In this document: positions 1 through 5,109 of the stretch, piece after piece
How positions within the stretch are numbered: the stretch's first letter is position 1
Layout: every line of letters begins with the position of its first letter
Assembly: GCA_965661115.1 (NCBI GenBank)
Contig: CBFICO010000135.1
Location: 1 to 5,109, forward strand
Length of the DNA stretch: 5,109 nt
DNA from: UBA6770 sp965661115
Lineage (GTDB): Bacteria > Bacteroidota > Bacteroidia > Flavobacteriales_G > Salibacteraceae
Reading direction: 5' to 3'
Translations under genes and position numbers: made by a program
The notes under the pieces: model-generated
Told to the model about the DNA's origin: nothing
Database searches by the model: none
What the model saw: the letters and a program-made list of their open reading frames with translations, nothing else

Positions 1-801
1 ACTCCAAACGGATTGCACGCAAAATTAGCTTTAGAGGCGCTTGAGCATAGATCTCATGTAGTAATTGAAAAGCCTATGGGTCTTACAAAAGCTGAGTCGG
101 AAGAGGTGATCTATCGCGCTTTGCAAGTTAGTAAGCAGGTGTTTTTGGTAAAACAAAATAGATACAGTCCAACTTCTGTGTGGTTAAAATCTATGATAGA
201 TGAAGGGCACCTTGGAAAGCTTTTTATGATTCAATTGAATTGCTATTGGAACAGAGACAATCGTTACTACAAACCAGGTAGCTGGAAAGGCACTATGGAT
301 ATGGACGGCGGAACCTTATTCACTCAGTTTAGCCACTTTATCGACATTATGTATTGGCTATGTGGAGATATTGAGAATATTCAAGGTAGATGCACTAATT
401 TCAATCATCCTTCAACCGAATTTGAAGATACAGGAGTGGTGAACTTCGATTTTGTAAACGGTGGGATGGGCTCTCTCAATTTCTCTACTTCTATTTGGGG
501 ACAAAACTTAGAGAGCAGCATTACTCTTATTGGAGAAAAAGGTTCGGTTAAAGTATCTGGACAGTACATGGATAAGGTAGAAACTTGCCACGTAGAAAAC
601 TACGTAATGCCTGAGTTGCCTCCAGCAAATCCGCCAAACGATTACGGGGAGTATAAAGGCTCAGCGGCAAATCACCATTACATAATTCAGAATGTAATTG
701 ATGTACTTTCTGGAAGAGGAGAAATTGCTACCAACGCTTTAGAAGGAATGAAAGTAGTGGAGATGATTGAGCGTATTTACAAGAAACTGCGCAAGGATTA
801 A
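1..801 (+). CDS. Gfo/Idh/MocA-family sugar dehydrogenase, WbpB/WlbA-like (5' end missing)
   Basis: This is a partial NAD(P)-dependent oxidoreductase. The reading frame is open from base 1 and ends at TAA 799-801, giving 266 visible residues. Family members are usually about 320-350 residues, so the N-terminal Rossmann core with its glycine-rich nucleotide loop lies outside the window. Visible family marks are the TPNGLH segment at residues 1-6, the EKP motif at 23-25 (bases 67-75) whose Lys is the conserved catalytic/nicotinamide-side residue, and GGTLFTQFSHFID at 103-115, with His112 the likely catalytic base and Asp115 conserved. The KQNRY stretch near residue 50, the NCYWNRDNRYY stretch near 80 and the FSHFID context resemble WbpB/WlbA enzymes, which oxidise C3 of UDP-N-acetylglucosaminuronic acid on the way to 2,3-diacetamido uronic acids of O-antigen. 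Family membership is firm; the exact substrate is inferred. No partner genes (aminotransferase, acetyltransferase) are visible. The TTG at base 13 is an internal Leu codon, not a start. Confidence 0.92.
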   Translation, partial: TPNGLHAKLALEALEHRSHVVIEKPMGLTKAESEEVIYRALQVSKQVFLVKQNRYSPTSVWLKSMIDEGHLGKLFMIQLNCYWNRDNRYYKPGSWKGTMDMDGGTLFTQFSHFIDIMYWLCGDIENIQGRCTNFNHPSTEFEDTGVVNFDFVNGGMGSLNFSTSIWGQNLESSITLIGEKGSVKVSGQYMDKVETCHVENYVMPELPPANPPNDYGEYKGSAANHHYIIQNVIDVLSGRGEIATNALEGMKVVEMIERIYKKLRKD

Positions 802-887
802 AAAGCCTTTGAAATAGAATTATATAAAACTGGCTGCTAAGAATTTAGTGGACATTTTTGTCTAATGTAATTGATAGCAAGTATGTC

Positions 888-928
888 ATTCCCGTGAAGA
901 CCTGTCCGTCCGGCAGGCGGGCGGGAAT
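888..928. repeat. Nested GC-rich palindrome (REP/MITE-like intergenic element)
   Basis: Perfect 7-base arms ATTCCCG (888-894) and CGGGAAT (922-928) enclose 27 bases. The arms are flanked by GTC on the left (885-887) and CTC on the right (929-931). The element is strikingly GC-rich in an AT-rich spacer and lies 20 bases before the ATG of the next gene. Short elements with GTCATTCCCG...CGGGAATCTC ends are, from memory, dispersed intergenic repeats in flavobacteria and other bacteria. Here it occurs once, so being a genomic repeat is an inference. No T-run follows it on the + strand, so it is not a typical intrinsic terminator. Confidence 0.6.
901..917. repeat. Inner stem-loop within the palindrome
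   Basis: CCTGTC (901-906) can pair with GGCAGG (912-917): five Watson-Crick pairs and one G-T pair, with a five-base loop at 907-911. It sits between the outer ATTCCCG/CGGGAAT arms and has its own base composition, which suggests a second palindromic unit inside the first. Whether it forms in DNA or RNA cannot be told from sequence alone. Confidence 0.5.
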
Positions 929-948
929 CTCAAGAATTATTTTAAAGT

Positions 949-2352
949 ATGAAATTTACTCGACTCCAAGAAAAACACATAACAGAACTCAAATCCATTG
1001 TCGGTGTATCCTATGCCTTCCTTGACGTTGAAACCAGAACCAATTACGGACACGACGAAACTGAAGATTTTTCTTTTCCCCCCGAGGTCTTGATAAAGCC
1101 TGCGAACGCTCAAGAAATTTCTGAAATTCTGAAGCTAGCGAATCGAGAGAATTTACCGGTTACTCCAATTGGCGCAAGAACGGGTTTAAGTGGTGGCGCT
1201 CTTTCTATTCACGGTAGCATTGGATTGAGTTTAGAGCGCTTAAATCAAATTATAGAAATAGACGAAAAAAACCTGCAAGCTACTGTTGAGCCTGCTGTCA
1301 TTACTCAAGTTTTTCACGATACCTGCAAAGAGAAAGGCTTGTATTATCCACCTGACCCAAGCAGCTGGGGCTCTTGCTTTATAGGTGGTAATCTAGCCTA
1401 CAACTCCGGCGGTCCAAAAGCGGTGAAATATGGGGTTACCAAAGACTATGTGCTAAATTTAGAAGTGGTTTTGCCAAATGGTGAAATTATTTGGACTGGT
1501 GCTAATGTCCTTAAAAACTCCACTGGTTACAACCTTACGCAACTAATGGTTGGCAGTGAAGGAACTTTGGGAATAATTACGAAGGCTGTTTTTAGACTCA
1601 TTCCTTACCCAAAACACATTTTAACCATGCTAGTTCCGTTTAATTCGCCAGAAGCGGCCTGTGAGGCAGTTTCTTCGGTTTTTAGAGCCGGCTTAACCCC
1701 TTGCGCAATGGAGTTTATGGAGCGCGATGCACTTGATTGGACCATTCCATATGTAGATGATTTTAACATTGAAGTCCCCGATAATGTAAAAGCTCATTTA
1801 CTAATTGAAGTTGATGGCAATGAGCTGGATACGCTTTATAAAGAATGTGAGCAGATTTCTGAAATTATGCTGCAACATGGCAGTGGAGTAGGATTGTTTG
1901 CCGATGATTCAACTCAGAAGGATACCCTTTGGAAACTGAGAAGAAGGGTAGGAGAAGCAGTTAAATCTCACTCTATTTACAAAGAAGAAGATACGGTTGT
2001 TCCTCGATACGAAATGCCAAAACTCTTAGCTGGCGTCAAAGAAATTGGTAGTCGATATGGTTTTAAATCAGTTTGTTACGGACACGTTGGTGATGGTAAT
2101 TTGCACGTGAATATTGTAAAAGGTGAAATGTCTGATGAAGATTGGAACAATAAACTAATCGATGGTATTCGAGAGATTTTTCAACTAACAAAAAAGCTAG
2201 GTGGAACCATTTCTGGAGAACACGGTATTGGTTATGTTCAAAAAGGTTATTTGGATATTGTTTTTAGTGAAGCTGAAATGAATATTCAAAAAGGGATCAA
2301 AAAGCTATTTGACCCAAAAGGAATTCTGAATCCAAGCAAAGTTTTTGATTAA
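949..2352 (+). CDS. FAD-linked D-2-hydroxyacid dehydrogenase (GlcD / D-lactate dehydrogenase / D-2-hydroxyglutarate dehydrogenase family)
   Basis: This is a complete 467-residue flavoprotein that should oxidise a D-2-hydroxyacid (D-lactate, glycolate or D-2-hydroxyglutarate) to the 2-oxoacid. Residues about 43-215 form the PCMH-type FAD-binding domain: the pyrophosphate loop PIGARTGLSGG (73-83), the FIGGNLAYNSGG segment (144-155) and VGSEGTLGIIT (201-211). Residues about 220-465 form the FAD-oxidase C-terminal domain. It has GHVGDGNLH (378-386) and GEHGIG (423-428); by analogy with human D-2-hydroxyglutarate dehydrogenase, His379, His386 and Glu424 would bind a divalent metal, His425 would act in catalysis and Arg331 (LWKLR) would bind substrate. 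The protein ends in the family's typical LFDPKGILNP motif. I see no Fe-S domain, signal peptide or membrane segment, so it is probably soluble and passes electrons to an unidentified carrier. The start is secure: TAA at 943-945 is in frame just upstream, and the next Met is residue 200. No Shine-Dalgarno sequence precedes it. GlcE- or GlcF-like partners are absent from the visible neighbourhood, so the exact substrate is open. Confidence 0.93.
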   Translation: MKFTRLQEKHITELKSIVGVSYAFLDVETRTNYGHDETEDFSFPPEVLIKPANAQEISEILKLANRENLPVTPIGARTGLSGGALSIHGSIGLSLERLNQIIEIDEKNLQATVEPAVITQVFHDTCKEKGLYYPPDPSSWGSCFIGGNLAYNSGGPKAVKYGVTKDYVLNLEVVLPNGEIIWTGANVLKNSTGYNLTQLMVGSEGTLGIITKAVFRLIPYPKHILTMLVPFNSPEAACEAVSSVFRAGLTPCAMEFMERDALDWTIPYVDDFNIEVPDNVKAHLLIEVDGNELDTLYKECEQISEIMLQHGSGVGLFADDSTQKDTLWKLRRRVGEAVKSHSIYKEEDTVVPRYEMPKLLAGVKEIGSRYGFKSVCYGHVGDGNLHVNIVKGEMSDEDWNNKLIDGIREIFQLTKKLGGTISGEHGIGYVQKGYLDIVFSEAEMNIQKGIKKLFDPKGILNPSKVFD

Positions 2353-2385
2353 AACGCATAATAAATAGCGATTTATAACTTAATC

Positions 2386-5109
2386 TCACCCCAACTCTTT
2401 TTTCAAAAACTCACCAGTATGTGAACCCTTGCAAGCTAGCAGCCCTTTCATGTTGCCTTGATAAACCACCTGGCCACCAGCGTTGCCACCCTCAGGGCCA
2501 ATGTCAATAAAATGGTCTCCAACTTTAATGAAATCCATATTGTGTTCAATTACCAAAACCGTATTGCCTTGATCTACTAGTTTATTGAGCACGTTCAGCA
2601 GTATGCGAATATCTTCAAAGTGTAGGCCCGTCGTGGGTTCGTCAAGGATGTAAAAAGTATTACCGGTATTTCGTTTGGCGAGTTCGGTGGCTAGTTTAAC
2701 GCGCTGTGCTTCACCGCCCGAGAGTGTTACGCTAGATTGCCCTAGGGAAATGTAACCCAATCCAACATCATTCAAGGATTTAAGCTTAAGGGCAATCGAA
2801 GGAATGTTTTCAAAAAAAGGTACCGCGTCCTCAATGGTCATGTCTAACACATCTGAAATGGATTTACCCTTATAACGGACTTCCAATGTTTCTCGGTTGT
2901 AGCGTTTGCCGTTACAGTCTTCGCAATGCACGTAAACATCTGGTAAGAAATTCATTTCTATGGTTTTTACGCCAGCTCCTTTGCAAGTTTCACAGCGTCC
3001 ACCTTTTACGTTAAACGAGAACCGCCCAGGCTTATAGCCTCTAATTTTTGCTTCGGGGAGCATAGCAAATAAGTTGCGTATGTCGCCAAAAACACCAGTA
3101 TACGTAGCTGGGTTAGAACGTGGTGTTCTACCAATTGGACTTTGATTAATTTCTATCACTTTGTCCACATGTTCTAATCCTTTAATGGATTTGAAGGGTA
3201 GAGGTTTCTTAACCGATTTGTAAAAATGTTGGTTCAAAATAGGGTAGAGCGTATGGTTAATCAAACTACTCTTTCCGCTGCCTGATACTCCTGTAACCAA
3301 AATAAATTTGCCTAACGGAAACTCTACAGCTATTTTCTGAAGATTATGACCTTCAGCTCCTTTTAATACTAGTTTGTTGCCGTTACCTTTTCGTGGTTTA
3401 AGTTGAGGATCTATGATCTTATTTCCATTAAGGTAGCTAGCCGTTTCGCTGTTGCCGCTCAATATTTCTTTCGGAGTACCTTTAGCAACAATGGATCCTC
3501 CGTGTATTCCAGCTCCGGGACCAATATCAAAAATATAATCGGCCTCCAACATCATGTCTTTATCATGTTCGACAACCATTACAGAGTTACCCACATCGCG
3601 CAGTTCTTTAAGCGCATTAATTAAACGGGTATTATCTCGTTGATGCAGGCCAATGCTGGGTTCGTCTAAAATGTACAATACGCCAACCAACTGAGAACCA
3701 ATTTGAGTGGCTAAACGAATTCTTTGTGCTTCACCGCCAGAAAGAGTTTTAGCCGATCGGTTTAGCGTTAAGTAATTTAAGCCAACGTCCAACAAAAACT
3801 GAATTCGACTTCTAATTTCCTTTACGACTTCTTCTGCAATTTTTCCTTGGGTTGAAGATAGTTTGTCTGCAATGTTGGCGAACCATTCATTCAGTTCATT
3901 AATGTTTAACGCCGCTATTTCTCCAATGTTCTTATTGTCAATTTTAAAGTAAAGTGCTTCATTTTTGAGTCGAGTTCCATGGCAAGTGGGGCAAGGAACT
4001 TTGTTCATAAAACTCTGAGCCCAACGTTGATAACCTTTCCCGAATTCCTCGTCCATTTGTTGGGTAAGCATGTTTACAATACCCTCAAATTGAAATCGGT
4101 AACTGTTATTTACCCCAGCAATTTCGGATTGAACGTGAATTTCCTCATTGCTGCCGTATAAAAGTTGATCTATTGTTTCTTCGTTAAGTTCCTTTAGCGG
4201 TGTAGTAACTTTATATCCTTTGGTTTCTACTAAGGCAGTTACTTGCTTAAAGATCCAATTGGCTTTGTACTTTCCTAACGGAGCTAAACCGCCTTGCTTT
4301 ATACTCTTAGAAGTATCGGGTATTATTTTGTCTAAATCTACTTCAGATACATCGCCAAGTCCGTTGCATCTGGAGCATGCTCCTTTAGGTGAGTTGAAAG
4401 AGAAAAGGTTAGGAGCTGGTAAATCATAGGCAATACCAGTGGTTGGGCACATTAAATTTCTAGAAAAGTAGCGACCTTTGTCAGAGCCTTCCTCTAAAAT
4501 CATCATAACATTTGCGCCCATTTTCATGGCAATTTTGAACGAATCTTTAATTCTGTCAGCAAATTTTGGCTCTACTTTCAAGCGATCTACTACTACTTCA
4601 ATATCGTGGGTTTTGTAACGATCAACTTGCATACGCGGCACAATTTCTTGTAGTTCGCCGTCAACTCTAACTTTTATAAACCCTTTTTTTCGAATGTTTT
4701 GAAATAGCTCGCGGTAATGTCCTTTTCTTCCTCTGACCATTGGGGCAAGCAAGGAGATTTTTTTGCCTTTGTATTCTTGTTGAATGAGTTTTAGAATTTC
4801 CTCATCGGTGTATTGCACCATTTTTTCTCCCGTATTGTAGGAGTATGCATCAGATGCACGTGCAAAGAGTAAGCGCATAAAGTCATAGATCTCGGTAATG
4901 GTACCTACAGTAGATCGTGGACTTTTATTTACCGTTTTCTGTTCAATACTAATTACAGGGCTTAGGCCATTTATTTTATCTACGTCAGGTCGTTCAAGAG
5001 CTCCAATAAACTGCCGAGCATAGGCAGCAAATGTTTCAATGTATCTGCGTTGTCCTTCTGCGTAAATGGTGTCAAATGCTAAAGAGGATTTTCCACTTCC
5101 GCTTAAACC
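2386..5109 (-). CDS. uvrA: UvrA, excinuclease ABC subunit A (N-terminus beyond right edge)
   Basis: UvrA is the damage-sensing ATPase dimer of nucleotide excision repair, which loads UvrB at lesions in cytoplasmic DNA. The visible frame runs from base 5109 to TGA (complement of 2386-2388) and gives 907 residues; roughly 30 N-terminal residues are missing compared with the 940-residue E. coli protein. In fragment numbering: Walker A GLSGSGKSS (1-9), the conserved RQFIGALERP and NKSPRSTVGT segments (32-41, 61-70), the UvrB-binding region (about 115-180), first signature LSGGEAQR (456-463) with Walker B LDEP (Asp482, Glu483) and His515, second Walker A GVSGSGKSS (607-615), second signature (796-803) and second Walker B (Asp823, Glu824). 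Two zinc sites are intact: Cys245/248 with Cys373/376, and Cys706/709 with Cys729/732. A third Cys/His set is absent (see findings). The UvrB-binding region identifies it as a canonical UvrA and not the shorter UvrA2 type. The Met encoded at 4876-4878 is internal. The promoter lies outside the window. It converges with the flavoprotein gene, 33 bases away. Confidence 0.98.
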   Translation of the reverse strand, partial: GLSGSGKSSLAFDTIYAEGQRRYIETFAAYARQFIGALERPDVDKINGLSPVISIEQKTVNKSPRSTVGTITEIYDFMRLLFARASDAYSYNTGEKMVQYTDEEILKLIQQEYKGKKISLLAPMVRGRKGHYRELFQNIRKKGFIKVRVDGELQEIVPRMQVDRYKTHDIEVVVDRLKVEPKFADRIKDSFKIAMKMGANVMMILEEGSDKGRYFSRNLMCPTTGIAYDLPAPNLFSFNSPKGACSRCNGLGDVSEVDLDKIIPDTSKSIKQGGLAPLGKYKANWIFKQVTALVETKGYKVTTPLKELNEETIDQLLYGSNEEIHVQSEIAGVNNSYRFQFEGIVNMLTQQMDEEFGKGYQRWAQSFMNKVPCPTCHGTRLKNEALYFKIDNKNIGEIAALNINELNEWFANIADKLSSTQGKIAEEVVKEIRSRIQFLLDVGLNYLTLNRSAKTLSGGEAQRIRLATQIGSQLVGVLYILDEPSIGLHQRDNTRLINALKELRDVGNSVMVVEHDKDMMLEADYIFDIGPGAGIHGGSIVAKGTPKEILSGNSETASYLNGNKIIDPQLKPRKGNGNKLVLKGAEGHNLQKIAVEFPLGKFILVTGVSGSGKSSLINHTLYPILNQHFYKSVKKPLPFKSIKGLEHVDKVIEINQSPIGRTPRSNPATYTGVFGDIRNLFAMLPEAKIRGYKPGRFSFNVKGGRCETCKGAGVKTIEMNFLPDVYVHCEDCNGKRYNRETLEVRYKGKSISDVLDMTIEDAVPFFENIPSIALKLKSLNDVGLGYISLGQSSVTLSGGEAQRVKLATELAKRNTGNTFYILDEPTTGLHFEDIRILLNVLNKLVDQGNTVLVIEHNMDFIKVGDHFIDIGPEGGNAGGQVVYQGNMKGLLACKGSHTGEFLKKELG

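Noticed and set aside
888..940. The palindrome as an intrinsic terminator for the sugar dehydrogenase gene
   Set aside because: The GC-rich stem is followed by CTCAAGAATTA, not a T-run, and lies nearly 90 bases beyond the stop codon. Repeat-like behaviour is the better reading.
938..948. TATTTTAA as a Bacteroidota-type -7 promoter element (TAnnTTTG) for the flavoprotein gene
   Set aside because: It lacks the final TG of the consensus, overlaps the position expected for ribosome binding, and has no convincing upstream TTG partner at the right spacing.
3403..4429. Three + strand open frames of 60-73 codons (3403-3624, 3979-4161, 4220-4429)
   Set aside because: All lie wholly inside uvrA on the opposite strand, have no recognisable domain, and are antisense shadows of conserved UvrA coding sequence.
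4858..4878. UvrA as a frameshifted or N-terminally truncated pseudogene
   Set aside because: The same frame continues without a stop to base 5109 with fully conserved UvrA sequence; the apparent truncation is only the window edge.

Overview
The window looks like ordinary chromosomal DNA from a moderately AT-rich bacterium, most likely a member of the Bacteroidota. That placement is an inference. It rests on a UvrA with a distinctive sequence after its first nucleotide-binding half (SYNTGEKM in place of a Cys/His pair), on a gene start without a Shine-Dalgarno sequence, and on an intergenic hairpin with ATTCCCG/CGGGAAT arms of a kind I recall from flavobacterial genomes. No database search was possible.

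Layout: (1) Positions 1-801, + strand, carry the C-terminal three quarters of a Gfo/Idh/MocA-family NAD(P)-dependent sugar dehydrogenase, cut by the left edge. It most resembles the WbpB/WlbA group, which oxidises UDP-GlcNAc-uronic acid for surface polysaccharide synthesis. (2) Positions 802-948 are a 147-base spacer containing a GC-rich nested palindrome (888-928). (3) Positions 949-2352, + strand, are a complete FAD-linked D-2-hydroxyacid dehydrogenase of the GlcD/D-lactate dehydrogenase/D-2-hydroxyglutarate dehydrogenase family. (4) Positions 2353-2385 are a 33-base spacer between convergent genes. (5) Positions 2386-5109, - strand, are uvrA, the damage-recognition ATPase of nucleotide excision repair. 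It is cut by the right edge exactly at its first Walker A motif; the frame is open to the last base, so the Met at 4878 is internal and not the start.

The three genes have no evident functional link: one sugar-nucleotide enzyme (possibly the edge of a polysaccharide locus to the left), one stand-alone flavoprotein of central metabolism, and one DNA repair gene on the opposite strand. I see no mobile element, CRISPR array, RNA gene or previously undescribed system. The points most worth a second look are the apparent loss of one complete zinc-ligand set in UvrA and the composite palindrome before the flavoprotein gene.
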